In this document: positions 9,798 to 18,101 of the stretch, piece by piece
How positions within the stretch are numbered: position 1 is the first letter of the stretch
Layout: each line of letters starts with the position of its first letter
Source of the DNA: Bartonella sp. ML69XJBT
Lineage (GTDB): Bacteria; Pseudomonadota; Alphaproteobacteria; Rhizobiales; Rhizobiaceae
DNA: 64,000 bases
Direction of reading: 5' to 3'
Assembly (NCBI RefSeq): GCF_028618515.1
Contig: NZ_JAQITB010000003.1
Coordinates: 89,965-153,964 of the forward strand
Position numbers and translations under genes: made by a program
Notes under the pieces: model-generated
What the model saw: the letters and a program-made list of their open reading frames with translations, nothing else
Database searches by the model: none
What the model was told of the DNA's origin: nothing

Positions 9798-10658
9798 TCA
9801 TAGAGGTGTGCGATCGTTTTGAGCCGGATAAATGCCGATAATGCGAAGTTCAGCAGAGAAGAAAGATAGCTCTTCTAAAGCAAGTTGCATCATGGGATCT
9901 TCAGGATGTCCTTCGATGTCAACAAAAAATTGTGTTGCATTGAAATTTCCACCAATTTGATAGCTTTCTAATTTTGTCATATTGATGCCGTTTGTGGCAA
10001 ATCCTCCTAGAGCTTTATAAAGAGCAGCGGGCACATTGCGCACGCGAAAAAGAAGGCTAGTGATAATTTTTTCACCATTTTGTGGTTTAGGCACAGAGCG
10101 TTGAGAACGCGAAAGGATGACAAAACGAGTAATATTACGAGGATTATCTTCTACATTTCTTTCAAGAACATCAAGCCCATAGAGTTCTGCTGCGATGAGA
10201 GGAGCCAAAGCTGCTTGTGAACGCTTTGCATTTTGTTTAATAAATTTTGCAGCTCCAGCGGTATCAGGTGAAACAACAGGGAGCCAGCCATTTTTTCGTA
10301 TGATTTTCCGGCATTGTGCAAGGGCATGCGTATGGCTATGAACGGTTTTAATTTCATCATGCGTAACGCCAGGTAAAACCATGAGTTGAAAATGAATAGG
10401 CAAAAAATATTCATCAATAATATAGAGGGATGATTGTGGTAAAAGATGATGAATATCCGCAACACGGCCAGCAAGAGTATTTTCAATAGGGATCATAGCA
10501 AGATCAGCTTGCTCACTTTCCACTAAGTTAAGGGCCTCTTCAAATGTTGCTGAGGGTACAGCATCCATATCAGGGAACATATTGGAGCAAGCGATATGAG
10601 AATTGGCACCATATTCCCCTTGGAAAGAGATTTTATTGGTTTTCTTAAGTGCTTTCAT
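9798..10658 (-). CDS. pheA: Prephenate dehydratase
   Basis: 286-residue monofunctional prephenate dehydratase, converting prephenate to phenylpyruvate in phenylalanine synthesis. The N-terminal periplasmic-binding-like catalytic domain is recognisable ([28 protein letters not shown], the downstream NITRFVILS motif, which carries the key Thr). The C-terminal ACT domain (about 200-280; [25 protein letters not shown]) should mediate feedback control by phenylalanine. There is no chorismate mutase domain, as usual in alphaproteobacteria. Its start overlaps the kdsB stop by 4 bp, so the two are translationally coupled. Confidence 0.95.
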   Translation of the reverse strand: MKALKKTNKISFQGEYGANSHIACSNMFPDMDAVPSATFEEALNLVESEQADLAMIPIENTLAGRVADIHHLLPQSSLYIIDEYFLPIHFQLMVLPGVTHDEIKTVHSHTHALAQCRKIIRKNGWLPVVSPDTAGAAKFIKQNAKRSQAALAPLIAAELYGLDVLERNVEDNPRNITRFVILSRSQRSVPKPQNGEKIITSLLFRVRNVPAALYKALGGFATNGINMTKLESYQIGGNFNATQFFVDIEGHPEDPMMQLALEELSFFSAELRIIGIYPAQNDRTPL

Positions 10659-11386
10659 GCTAAAATCTTACGTACTCTTTCAAGGTCACTTTGTGTATCA
10701 ACGCTTAAGGGAATAGTGTCGATGATTTCTACATCGATACGCATATTATGCTCTAATGCGCGTAATTGTTCAAGTTTTTCACGTTGTTCAAGTGGAGAAG
10801 GTTTTAGCGCCACAAATTTCTCCAATGCTCCACGCCGATAAGCATATATCCCAATATGATGGTAAAGGGGACCATCTCCATAAGGCGCGGTTGCGCGGGT
10901 AAAGTAAAGAGCACGAAGGCGATTTTGAGAAAGTGGTGAACCAATAATTTTGACCACATTCGGATCTCTCTTTTCATTTTCTTCATTGATTTTAGCAGCC
11001 AAGGTTGCAATATCAGTGAAGCTATTTTCCAAAGGGCGCAAAGCACTGATAATTTCATAGGGCGTTATTGTTGGCAGATCACCTTGTACATTCAAAATGG
11101 TATTGTAGCGTTGTTCAGGATCAATATGCATTAAAGCTTCATAAATGCGATCAGAACCAGATTTATGATCGCCACATGTTATGATACATTCATGTCCATA
11201 AGCTGTAACGGCTTTGGCGATATCATTATGATCTGTTGCTACGAGAGTCCGTCCGATTGCAGCTTTTTTCGCTTGTTCAGCAACATGAACAATCATAGGC
11301 TTTCCAGAAATCTCAGCGAGAGCTTTTTGGGGTAGACGGGTTGAGCCCATACGGGCGGGAATAAGAATAATTGGTTCAAGCGTCAT
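10655..11386 (-). CDS. kdsB: 3-deoxy-manno-octulosonate cytidylyltransferase (CMP-KDO synthetase)
   Basis: 243-residue enzyme that activates KDO as CMP-KDO for lipopolysaccharide inner core synthesis. The N-terminal nucleotide-binding motif [24 protein letters not shown] is diagnostic; NVQGDLPTI contributes the metal-binding Asp; the AYRRGAL and [17 protein letters not shown] motifs near the C-terminus complete the family pattern. It is the first gene of a two-gene minus-strand operon with pheA. The product feeds WaaA, whose gene is at 56052-57359. Confidence 0.96.
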   Translation of the reverse strand: MTLEPIILIPARMGSTRLPQKALAEISGKPMIVHVAEQAKKAAIGRTLVATDHNDIAKAVTAYGHECIITCGDHKSGSDRIYEALMHIDPEQRYNTILNVQGDLPTITPYEIISALRPLENSFTDIATLAAKINEENEKRDPNVVKIIGSPLSQNRLRALYFTRATAPYGDGPLYHHIGIYAYRRGALEKFVALKPSPLEQREKLEQLRALEHNMRIDVEIIDTIPLSVDTQSDLERVRKILA

Positions 11387-11489
11387 TACAAAGTTCCAAA
11401 TGCCATTGTGACGTATTTATAATGTTGTATGTTATAAGGAAAGAGCTTAAACTAGGAATGGTAATGAAAAGATGAACGTTTAAGTTTTT

Positions 11490-12062
11490 ATGAATCGCTC
11501 AACAGTTGTTTATTTTGTGGTTTCTTGCCTCTTTGTCTTGATTGTTTTGCTGGGAATTTCCACACTTAGCGATATAGTCTATGATAACTCTCCATCGGTT
11601 CAACATTCTTATACGGTAACAAAAATTGATACATCCAAGGGAAAACAACAGGTATCGAGTCCTTCTTTATCATTAAATGAGCGTCTTCAACGGGGTAATC
11701 TTGAAAATGGGCGTAAAATTTTTCGCCAATGTGCTATATGCCATATCTCGGGACGCAATGAAGCTGGTCGTGTTGGTCCAGTTCTTTGGGACATAGTGAA
11801 TCGTCCTTTAGCCGCGTCACCAAGCTTTGCTTATTCACGGGCATTGCGTGCAAATTCTCATCAAAGGTGGGATTTTACAAATTTAGATCGTTATCTACAA
11901 TCACCACGTAGAGCATTTCCAGGAACAACGATGTCTTTTCGTGGGATAAAAAATGATCAAGATCGTGCAGATCTTTTGCTTTATTTACGCAGTTTATCTG
12001 ATAACCCCATTCCTTTACCAATGGATAATAAAGAAGACAAACAAGATCAGACCAAAGATTAA
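11490..12062 (+). CDS. Membrane-anchored c-type cytochrome (CycM-like)
   Basis: 190-residue protein with an uncleaved N-terminal membrane anchor (about residues 7-30), a variable linker, and one class I cytochrome c domain. The heme-binding motif is CAICH near residue 80 (GRKIFRQCAICH), and the likely axial methionine is in FPGTTMSF near 150. In rhizobia such CycM-type proteins pass electrons from the bc1 complex to terminal oxidases. It is divergent from kdsB. The C-terminal tail is short, acidic and Lys-rich. Function is inferred from the domain pattern. Confidence 0.9.
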   Translation: MNRSTVVYFVVSCLFVLIVLLGISTLSDIVYDNSPSVQHSYTVTKIDTSKGKQQVSSPSLSLNERLQRGNLENGRKIFRQCAICHISGRNEAGRVGPVLWDIVNRPLAASPSFAYSRALRANSHQRWDFTNLDRYLQSPRRAFPGTTMSFRGIKNDQDRADLLLYLRSLSDNPIPLPMDNKEDKQDQTKD

Positions 12063-12346
12063 GCTATTTCAGAAGTAAATCATTTTAGAAAGAGACGTGA
12101 TTGATTTTTAGATTTTTATTTTTTTTGAGTATTCCGATGTGCTTTTAATCCACTCAATTCATCTGCCTTTATTGCATAGTGGAATCCGCTACATAAGAAT
12201 TATGCAGATATTTATCCTTAACGCATTGGTTTATTATTAGCATGCGATAGTTTTTTATTATAAAAATATTCCATTAATACTTTAAGATTTATGCGGTTAA
12301 TGATGCTGAAAAAAGCAATTTAATTTTTCAGATTACATCGTCTCGT

Positions 12347-12382
12347 TAACATGTTTTTATTCTTAAGAGTAAAAACATGTTA
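12347..12382. terminator. Perfect 13-bp hairpin, possible bidirectional terminator
   Basis: TAACATGTTTTTA (12347-12359) and its exact reverse complement (12370-12382) flank a 10-nt loop. It lies 285 bp after the cytochrome gene. The arms are AT-rich and there is no long T-run, so its role as a terminator is a guess. Confidence 0.4.
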
Positions 12383-12564
12383 CTTAAATTTTATCCATTA
12401 AAGAAGTGGGAGTGCATTGAATTTAATAGCACTTGGAAATTGGGCATGAGTGACAAATATTTTTCCATTTCCATTTCTTTTTCCTCTCTTGTTAGTAATA
12501 AAACAAAATATGCCCATAAGTGTGTTGGATAAAAATAATTAGCAAATTAGAAAACACAAACACT

Positions 12565-12590
12565 AAAAAACTCCCTTGAGAGTTTTTTTT
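12565..12590 (+). terminator. Candidate rho-independent terminator
   Basis: AAAAAACTC (12565-12573) pairs with GAGTTTTTT (12580-12588) around loop CCTTGA, followed by more T residues. It would separate upstream transcription from the microcin-like cluster. Confidence 0.5.
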
Positions 12591-12891
12591 GAAAACAAAA
12601 TTGATATCATCTCTATATTAGCCCCTATCAAAGGGAGTAAATAAATATTTTAAAGGGTAAATCATTTGAATTTTGTTAAAGTTAGCAATAAATTATTCTA
12701 GGAATAAAGCGTGATAAGAACACGTTTTGCTTATCTTTCGAATATAAAAGAGAGTTCTAATTATGTATTGTTTCTTTTCTATTTTTGAAGGAGTTTCATG
12801 AATATTTTATAAAATTATTCACTCTCTGTCATAAAAGTGTACTGACAATTAATATTTTTTTATAGACAATTGGAAAATAACAAAAGAGATT

Positions 12892-12900
12892 AAGGGGAGG
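12892..12900 (+). promoter_or_regulatory. Strong ribosome-binding site of mccA
   Basis: AAGGGGAGG, with 5 nt to the ATG at 12906. One of the strongest Shine-Dalgarno matches in the window, and the main reason to accept a seven-codon ORF as a real gene. Confidence 0.75.
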
Positions 12901-12905
12901 GTGTT

Positions 12906-12929
12906 ATGGATCATATATTTTGTAACTAA
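12906..12929 (+). CDS. mccA: Microcin C-like heptapeptide precursor MccA (MDHIFCN)
   Basis: Seven sense codons and TAA encode MDHIFCN. E. coli MccA (MRTGNAN) is also seven residues long and ends in Asn; MccB converts that C-terminal Asn and joins it to AMP through a nitrogen-phosphorus bond. Three observations support this as a gene: the ribosome-binding site AAGGGGAGG at ideal spacing, the C-terminal Asn, and its position 84 bp upstream of a convincing mccB. A short stem-loop lies between the two, as in the E. coli mcc operon. The expected product is a formyl-MDHIFC-aspartamide adenylate that, after uptake and proteolysis, would inhibit aspartyl-tRNA synthetase. The Cys next to the modified Asn is unusual. 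It is far below the length detected by ordinary gene finders, so it is probably unannotated. Confidence 0.82.
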   Translation: MDHIFCN

Positions 12930-12950
12930 TGAATAATTTAAAAGAATTCT

Positions 12951-12989
12951 TTTTCCTGTGACAATTTCTCAGGGAAGAGTTTGTTTTGA
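12951..12989 (+). terminator. Stem-loop between mccA and mccB (candidate attenuator)
   Basis: TTTTCCTG (12951-12958) pairs with CAGGGAAGA (12970-12978) with one bulged G, around an 11-nt loop, followed by the T-rich GTTTGTTTT. Partial termination here would give many short mccA transcripts and fewer mccABC transcripts, as reported for the E. coli microcin C operon. A 14-nt palindrome (AAAAGAATTCTTTT, 12940-12953) overlaps its left arm. Confidence 0.5.
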
Positions 12990-13013
12990 TGAGTACATGT
13001 GGGGGGAGAATGT

Positions 13014-14078
13014 ATGGAACAGCAATATATTTTGGGAAAATACACCCGTGTTGTTGTTCGTGAAGAGGATGCCATTTTTGGTGCGGGCTCAAAACAATTT
13101 ATTATCAAGGAGAGAAAATACTGGGAAAATTTAGTACTTATCGCAGCGCAGTGGATTGAGAAAAAGACGGTGGAAGAAGCTTACACTGCGCTATCATCCA
13201 TCATGTTGAGAGAAGACTTTAACCACGCATTTGACTTTCTTTTTTCTAACCACTTTCTTGTTTTGGCTAAGACATCGGACAACATCTTCAAGAATCGATA
13301 TTCAAGGAATCATCTCCATTATCAAAGTTATGGTATGGATCCAGAAACCATTCAATATACCCTTTCACAAAAAATGGTGGTCATTTTAGGGTGTGGTGGG
13401 ATTGGTAGTCATGTATCAGCGATACTTGCATCCTCTGGCGTGGGAAAATTAATTCTTGTCGACAATGATGTGATCGAAATAAGTAACCTTACCAGACAAA
13501 TTCTTTTTACTGAACAAGATGTTGGACTTCCTAAGACCACTGTTCTTCGGCGTGAATTATTGCAGAGAAACAGTGAGAGTGAAGTTACTGAGCTACAAAT
13601 GTCAATAATGGACAAAACGGATATCAACAAATTACCCAAAGCTGATTTATGGATTATTTCTGCTGACACACCTGATCAGTTGATGCCATGGGTAAATGAG
13701 TGGTGTGTAAAGAATCAACAAGCTTATATAAATTCTGGGTATGTCAATGATATAGCTGCGTTTGGACCTTTTTACATACCAGGAAAAACTGGTTGCTATG
13801 CATGTGGTTCATCCATAGGAAATCTTCCTCCAAAAAGTGACGGTTTACTCTATGAGGCTTGCGCTGCTATTAATCATAATTTTAAAGTTGCAACGTTTTC
13901 TCCCGTGAATGCTCTTTCAGCTGCTATGTGTGCTAACGATGCTCTTAAATTTTTAGGTAATTATGGTGATCTCCTTTCCACGGATCGTCGTATAGGAATA
14001 TGGAGTAGCAAGCTTTTCACAGAAGAGCGCTCCTTTAAAAAGATCCCCCACTGCAAAGTTTGTGGAACAAAACAATGA
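13014..14078 (+). CDS. mccB: Microcin C-type peptide adenylyltransferase MccB
   Basis: 354-residue E1/ThiF-type enzyme with the specific signature of MccB rather than MoeB or ThiF. Visible in order: an N-terminal peptide-clamp region (about 1-85, starting MEQQYILGKY, like MDYILGRY of E. coli MccB); NRYSRNHLHYQSYG (about 94-107), which I recall as nearly identical in E. coli MccB; the nucleotide-binding loop ILGCGGIGSHVS (124-135); VDNDVIEISNLTRQILF; the AYINSGYVNDIAAFGP segment; and two zinc-binding CxxC pairs (CYAC 261-264, CKVC 347-350). It should adenylate the C-terminal Asn of MDHIFCN through a succinimide intermediate. I use the ATG at 13014 after GGGGGGA; a GTG lies 15 bp upstream. It overlaps mccC by 4 bp. 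Confidence 0.93.
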   Translation: MEQQYILGKYTRVVVREEDAIFGAGSKQFIIKERKYWENLVLIAAQWIEKKTVEEAYTALSSIMLREDFNHAFDFLFSNHFLVLAKTSDNIFKNRYSRNHLHYQSYGMDPETIQYTLSQKMVVILGCGGIGSHVSAILASSGVGKLILVDNDVIEISNLTRQILFTEQDVGLPKTTVLRRELLQRNSESEVTELQMSIMDKTDINKLPKADLWIISADTPDQLMPWVNEWCVKNQQAYINSGYVNDIAAFGPFYIPGKTGCYACGSSIGNLPPKSDGLLYEACAAINHNFKVATFSPVNALSAAMCANDALKFLGNYGDLLSTDRRIGIWSSKLFTEERSFKKIPHCKVCGTKQ

Positions 14079-15310
14079 ACAGATCTCGAACGCTTGCAGT
14101 AACCTACGGATCTTATCACGCGGTACGGATGTTAATCGGTGTTTATCATGCTATTTTTCTCATGTCTATGGGGGTTACTCTATCCCAATTGGCTTTACTT
14201 CAAGTCGCCTTTTCGGTAACCGTTTTACTTCTTGATTTTCCTTGTGCTGTTTTCGCTGACAGATATCGGCGTAAATATTCAGTAACGGTTGGGTTTTTTA
14301 TGACGGGATTGTTTTATCTTCTCTGTCTTCAAGCCCCTAATATGATAGCGCTTATCATTGCACAAATCCTCTATGCAGCAGGAATTTGCCTCATTGCTAG
14401 CGCCATTGATGGATGGATTTATCATTTTCTAGGGCATCAACAAGATCGCTTTTCGTATTATGCACATCTCTCTCACCAGATAAACTCTTTCGGTAGCATT
14501 ATCAGTGGTATCATAGGAATTGCAACGATCTATTATTCTAGGCAATATTTTATGGGGTATATTATCTCAGGCATCATGATGGGGGTAATTTTCTTTATAT
14601 TTCTTATTGTTCCTGAAGAAAAAACATCTGTGAATGAAGGGACAAAAACAAAGACGATCTTGCAAAATGCTAAGGAAACGCTCTGGGTATTTAAAAACAC
14701 CGTGGGTGGAGCATGGTTTATTTTGCTAATGTGTCTGTTCAGTGCTGGTATTCAGATTATTTATCACTTCTGGCAGCCAATAATACTCTCTGGTGGAAAG
14801 ATTAGCCACCTCAACACTTCGCAAATGTTGACACTTATGTTTTGCCATATTGGAGCTTTCTCAGCGCAATATTTTTCTAATTTACTGATGTCTAAGTATC
14901 ACGTACTTGATAAAAAATATAAGGATTATATGAAATATTTTTCATTTTTCTCTGCCCTTATGTGTATTGCTCTTTATTTTTTTGTCCATAGCAATCAAAC
15001 CGTTCTAGCAATTATCGCCTTTTCTTTAATTCATGGATTTATTTGCACTGTACCGATAGGAGCAAAGAGTCTGTTTTTCTCAGAGCTTACCCAAAAACAA
15101 ACTGGGCATATTTCTGGTATTATTGGTGCTGTATCTTTCAGTGGAAGAATATTTTCAATAACGGTGTTAAGCGCTATTTCATTTCTTCCTGCAAAAATTT
15201 CACCGTCTTGTTATCTTGTACTACCGACTTTAACTTTTTTCCTATGTGGTTTGGTCACCATCAGGTGGATGTCGCTCTCTGGTAAATCTATTTTGAAAAA
15301 AACAATATGA
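14075..15310 (+). CDS. mccC: MFS exporter in the MccC position (peptide-nucleotide efflux and self-protection)
   Basis: 411-residue major facilitator superfamily protein with about twelve hydrophobic segments. The loop after the second segment carries DFPCAVFADRYRRKYSVTVG, the MFS motif A (D-x-x-x-D-R-x-x-R/K). Its ATG overlaps the mccB stop as ATGA, indicating translational coupling. In E. coli, mccC is an MFS pump of similar size (about 400 residues) that exports microcin C and contributes to immunity. Sequence alone shows only MFS; the MccC role is inferred from the operon. No terminator is obvious downstream. Confidence 0.85.
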   Translation: MNRSRTLAVTYGSYHAVRMLIGVYHAIFLMSMGVTLSQLALLQVAFSVTVLLLDFPCAVFADRYRRKYSVTVGFFMTGLFYLLCLQAPNMIALIIAQILYAAGICLIASAIDGWIYHFLGHQQDRFSYYAHLSHQINSFGSIISGIIGIATIYYSRQYFMGYIISGIMMGVIFFIFLIVPEEKTSVNEGTKTKTILQNAKETLWVFKNTVGGAWFILLMCLFSAGIQIIYHFWQPIILSGGKISHLNTSQMLTLMFCHIGAFSAQYFSNLLMSKYHVLDKKYKDYMKYFSFFSALMCIALYFFVHSNQTVLAIIAFSLIHGFICTVPIGAKSLFFSELTQKQTGHISGIIGAVSFSGRIFSITVLSAISFLPAKISPSCYLVLPTLTFFLCGLVTIRWMSLSGKSILKKTI

Positions 15311-15623
15311 CAAATACAGTTGAAAAATATTTGCTTCTGAAGTTTTGGAGATCAGAAAAATAATCAGGATTTATTTTACGAATGAAACAGGAAAATTTGT
15401 CGCCAGAAATTTTTCTATGATGTAAATTACTGAATACAGTGCACTGAAATCATATAGAATTCTGTATGGCTGAATTTGCTTTATTTCATCAAACACGGTT
15501 TCTAAGATTTCTCTAAAAAACTGCAACTTTACTTTCATTCTAGAGTATAGAGAAAAGAACTTTAACAGAAGTTGTGAGGATATGAAAAAAAAGAGATTAT
15601 TGATATATTGACGCTTTGCATGA
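15311..15623. other. Non-coding, probably the decayed front part of the ABC gene
   Basis: About 310 bp with stops in all frames. It lies where the N-terminal half (including Walker A) of the following ATPase should be, but I could not recognise any conserved motif in it. Confidence 0.4.
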
Positions 15624-16004
15624 GATTTACCTCGTTCTTTTTCTCTGCTATGTTATCCCCATGAGTTTTCTCGTAGACAGAGAAAGCGCATCGCTTTTAC
15701 ATATGCAGTTATCCTTAAACTACGTTTTATCATGCTTGATGAACCTACGGCTTCTCTTGATGTAAGTGTGCAGCACAGATTATTGACCTTTTGCGTCATC
15801 TACAACCAAAATATCATTTTTGGGTATCTGTTCATGAGTCGTGATTTGAAAGTCATTAAAGCGCTTTCACGTGAAGTGATTGTGAAGCGTAATGGAGAAA
15901 TGGTTGAATATGGTTCTGCTGATCGTATTTTTTCTTATCCCCAAAAATTTTTATACGAAAGTCTGATGACAGCAGCATTCTTTTTAGATTTTTGTTACCT
16001 ATAG
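15624..16004 (+). pseudogene. Remnant of a YejF-like oligopeptide ABC transporter ATPase
   Basis: Only the C-terminal third of an ABC ATPase is left. The frame reads CYPHEFSRRQRKRIAF, then FIMLDEPTASLDVSVQ, then FMSRDLKVIKALSREVIV and VEYGSADRIFSYPQ. The signature motif, normally FSGGQRQRIA, has become FSRRQRKRIA; the switch His of ISHDL has become Arg (MSRDL). Walker A and the whole first half are missing, so it cannot work. The closest family pattern is YejF, the fused ATPase of the YejABEF importer (DLKVIKAL and VEYG match rhizobial YejF from memory). YejABEF takes up microcin C in E. coli, so its presence next to mccABC may matter. A general DppF/OppF origin is the alternative. Confidence 0.72.
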
Positions 16005-16019
16005 GAATGAGTATTATAC

Positions 16020-16100
16020 GGACCATCCATTCTAGAAAAGATTTGTCTTAATCAATAATTCGCCAATATTTATGATCAGTTTAATAGCTTCTGTAGCGTT
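16020..16100 (-). pseudogene. Partial, diverged copy of the moeB 3' region
   Basis: About 80 bp aligns with 16265-16345 inside the adjacent moeB-like gene: CCATTCTAGAA against CCATTATAGAA, TTCGCCAATATTTATGATCAGTTTAAT against the same string with two changes, then AGCTTCTGTAGC. It corresponds to the EAIKLITNIGEPLVGK part of the protein but has an altered frame. It lies outside the intact gene, at the right end of the accessory segment with the microcin-like genes, and may mark a past insertion or duplication boundary. Confidence 0.6.
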
Positions 16101-16201
16101 TTGGTGATTTGCAGTAAAAGATTGGTGTTTTCGGCTTCAGGAGATTTTGTAAGAATGTTACAAGTTTGTGGATTAGAAAAGAGCACATTTTCCTAAAATT
16201 C

Positions 16202-16978
16202 TTAAGGCGCATGGATATTTTTATTAGAATTTGACCGTTTATAGGTAATGACATTAAATTGCGCTGATAATCCATTATAGAAGAGAATTTTACCTACTAA
16301 TGGTTCGCCAATATTTGTGATTAGTTTAATGGCTTCCATGGCTTGTAGTGTTCCGATCACTCCAGGTAAAATGCCGATGATTCCAATTTCAGCACATGTT
16401 GGGACAACACCAGGGGCGGGCGGACTGGGGAATAAGTCGCGATAGTGAGGATTATGGTCTTTATAAGGCATAAGGACTGTCAGTGAGCCGCTAAAACGTT
16501 CTACAGCACCACTTATTAAGGGTTTTTTACAGTGAGCAGCGTGATCAGCAAGCAAATAACGTGTGGTAAAATTATCACATCCATCAATAATAATGTGGTA
16601 GGCGTTGATCAGTTTATCCACATTACTTTTATCCAAGTGGATATTATGTTTTTCAACGCTAACATGGGGGTTTATGTCTTTGATAAAAGCAGTGGCGCTC
16701 TCCGTTTTACGTTGATGAATTGTGTTGGTTTTATGAATCACTTGGCGTTGTAAATTGGAAAGCGAAACGATATCATCATCAACAATTCCAAGAGTACCAA
16801 CGCCTGCGGCAGCTAAATAGGTTAAGATAGGGGAGCCAAGACCGCCAGCACCAACAACAAGAACACGTGCGGCTTTAAGCTTTTGTTGTCCCGCTCCACC
16901 AATTTCAGGCAGAATGATGTGACGTGCATAGCGTTCAATTTCTTCACTGCTTAATTTTGTGTCAGTGTCTTGTATCAT
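16202..16978 (-). CDS. moeB: HesA/MoeB/ThiF-family adenylyltransferase (MoeB-like)
   Basis: 258-residue E1-like enzyme that should adenylate the C-terminal Gly of a ubiquitin-like sulfur carrier (MoaD or ThiS). Motifs: ERYARHIILPEIGGAGQQKL at the start, nucleotide loop VVGAGGLGSPILTYLAAAGVG, VDDDIVSLSNLQRQVIH, DGCDNFTTRYLLAD, and PTCAEIGIIGILPGVIGTLQAMEAIKLI. The two CxxC zinc pairs of E. coli MoeB are absent, and there is no rhodanese domain; similar zinc-less short forms occur in alphaproteobacteria. MoeB and ThiF roles cannot be separated from sequence alone. It is divergent from gshB. Confidence 0.85.
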   Translation of the reverse strand: MIQDTDTKLSSEEIERYARHIILPEIGGAGQQKLKAARVLVVGAGGLGSPILTYLAAAGVGTLGIVDDDIVSLSNLQRQVIHKTNTIHQRKTESATAFIKDINPHVSVEKHNIHLDKSNVDKLINAYHIIIDGCDNFTTRYLLADHAAHCKKPLISGAVERFSGSLTVLMPYKDHNPHYRDLFPSPPAPGVVPTCAEIGIIGILPGVIGTLQAMEAIKLITNIGEPLVGKILFYNGLSAQFNVITYKRSNSNKNIHAP

Positions 16979-17063
16979 AGGCTTTCCCTCGTCATAGTTC
17001 TCTTTATGTACGGAATTTATAGCGCATAGACCAGTCTGTTTTTAGTATAAGGAGCTTTTATTT

Positions 17064-18002
17064 ATGAAAATCGCCATTCAGATGGATCATATTTCAACCA
17101 TTCAGATTCAAGGGGACACAACATTCGCACTTGCTTTAGCAGCGCAAGAACGCGGACACTCTCTTTTTCATTATACACCAGATCGTTTATCTATGCGCGA
17201 TGGTTGTGTGATTGCATGGCTGGAATCATTAATGGTACGTGATGAAGAAGGGAATCATTATCAATTAGGCAAGCCATGTCGTACGCAATTGAGCGATATG
17301 GATGTGATTCTTTTACGGCAGGATCCTCCCTTTGATCTTAATTATATTACGACAACGCATTTGTTAGAACGCATTCATCCTCAGACTCTTGTTGTGAATG
17401 ATCCAGCATGGGTGCGCAATAGTCCAGAAAAGATTTTTGTCACGGAATTTCCTGATTTGATGCCAGAAACTTTAATTACAAAAGATATTGAAGAAATAAT
17501 GACTTTTAGAGCCACATTTGGTGATATTATTGTGAAACCACTTTATGGTAATGGGGGGGCTGGTGTTTTTCATTTAAAACAGGATGATCGCAATTTAGCA
17601 TCGCTTTTGGAAATGTTTGCACAAATTTATCGCGAACCTTTTATTGTTCAGCGTTATTTAAATGCAGTGCGCAAAGGCGATAAACGAATTATTTTGCTTG
17701 AGGGTACCCCTGTTGGAGCGATCAATCGGATAGCTGCAGAAATGGATGTTCGCTCGAATATGCATGTTGGGGGGTGTGCAGAAAATATTGATTTAACAAA
17801 ACGTGATTATGAGATTTGTCAACGTATTGGTCCAGCTTTAAAGGAACGTGGTCTTTTTTTTGTGGGAATTGATGTGATTGGAGATAATATAACAGAAATC
17901 AATGTAACATCTCCTACTGGAATTCGTGAAATAAAACGCTTTGGTGGGACAGATATTGCTCATCTTTTTTGGGATGTTGTTGAGGAGAAATGTTCAAGTT
18001 AA
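17064..18002 (+). CDS. gshB: Glutathione synthetase
   Basis: 312-residue ATP-grasp enzyme that joins gamma-glutamylcysteine and glycine. Recognisable motifs: [24 protein letters not shown] at the N-terminus, [27 protein letters not shown] (ATP-grasp loop), RRGDKRI-type segment (here KGDKRIILL), and [25 protein letters not shown] (metal ligands) near the C-terminus. Length is normal. It has a good ribosome-binding site (AAGGAG, 17049-17054). Confidence 0.97.
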   Translation: MKIAIQMDHISTIQIQGDTTFALALAAQERGHSLFHYTPDRLSMRDGCVIAWLESLMVRDEEGNHYQLGKPCRTQLSDMDVILLRQDPPFDLNYITTTHLLERIHPQTLVVNDPAWVRNSPEKIFVTEFPDLMPETLITKDIEEIMTFRATFGDIIVKPLYGNGGAGVFHLKQDDRNLASLLEMFAQIYREPFIVQRYLNAVRKGDKRIILLEGTPVGAINRIAAEMDVRSNMHVGGCAENIDLTKRDYEICQRIGPALKERGLFFVGIDVIGDNITEINVTSPTGIREIKRFGGTDIAHLFWDVVEEKCSS

Positions 18003-18027
18003 ATTTATTTGAACACAGAGTTCAAAC

Positions 18028-18050
18028 ATGATTTTTTCAGAAAAAATCAT
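18028..18050 (+). terminator. AT-rich hairpin after gshB
   Basis: ATGATTTTTT (18028-18037), loop CAG, and its exact complement AAAAAATCAT (18041-18050). It lies 26 bp after the gshB stop. The stem is almost all A-T and lacks a T-tract, so termination would be weak. Confidence 0.35.
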
Positions 18051-18101
18051 TAATGTTACTTTTTATATTTGTTCTGCTACAAATATGAACTAGAATTAAA
18101 A

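Larger units (their letters stand above)
12063..12905. other. Long intergenic region upstream of the microcin-like cluster
   Basis: AT-rich spacer with two hairpins (listed separately) and no normal-sized gene. Just upstream of mccA there are two minute ORFs with ribosome-binding sites: 12 codons at 12763 and a 4-codon one at 12798 after GAAGGAG. Neither ends in Asn. The promoter of the mcc cluster should lie between about 12600 and 12890, but I could not fix its -35 and -10 boxes. Confidence 0.5.

Noticed and set aside
12763..12812. Two minute ORFs (12 and 4 codons) upstream of mccA, the second after GAAGGAG
   Set aside because: Neither ends in Asn; too short to support as genes. They might be leader codons, but nothing shows it.
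12929..12961. 10-codon ORF (MNNLKEFFFL) overlapping the mccA stop as TAATG
   Set aside because: Considered as an alternative or second precursor, but it does not end in Asn and has no ribosome-binding site of its own.
13014..14078. ThiF or MoeB role for the gene at 13014
   Set aside because: The N-terminal clamp, the NRYSRN-LHYQSYG block and the operon with an MFS exporter and an Asn-ending heptapeptide point to MccB; the true MoeB-like gene is at 16202.
16081..16275. 64-residue minus-strand ORF overlapping the end of moeB
   Set aside because: Out-of-frame shadow across the moeB stop; its DNA is better explained as a partial copy of moeB plus spacer.
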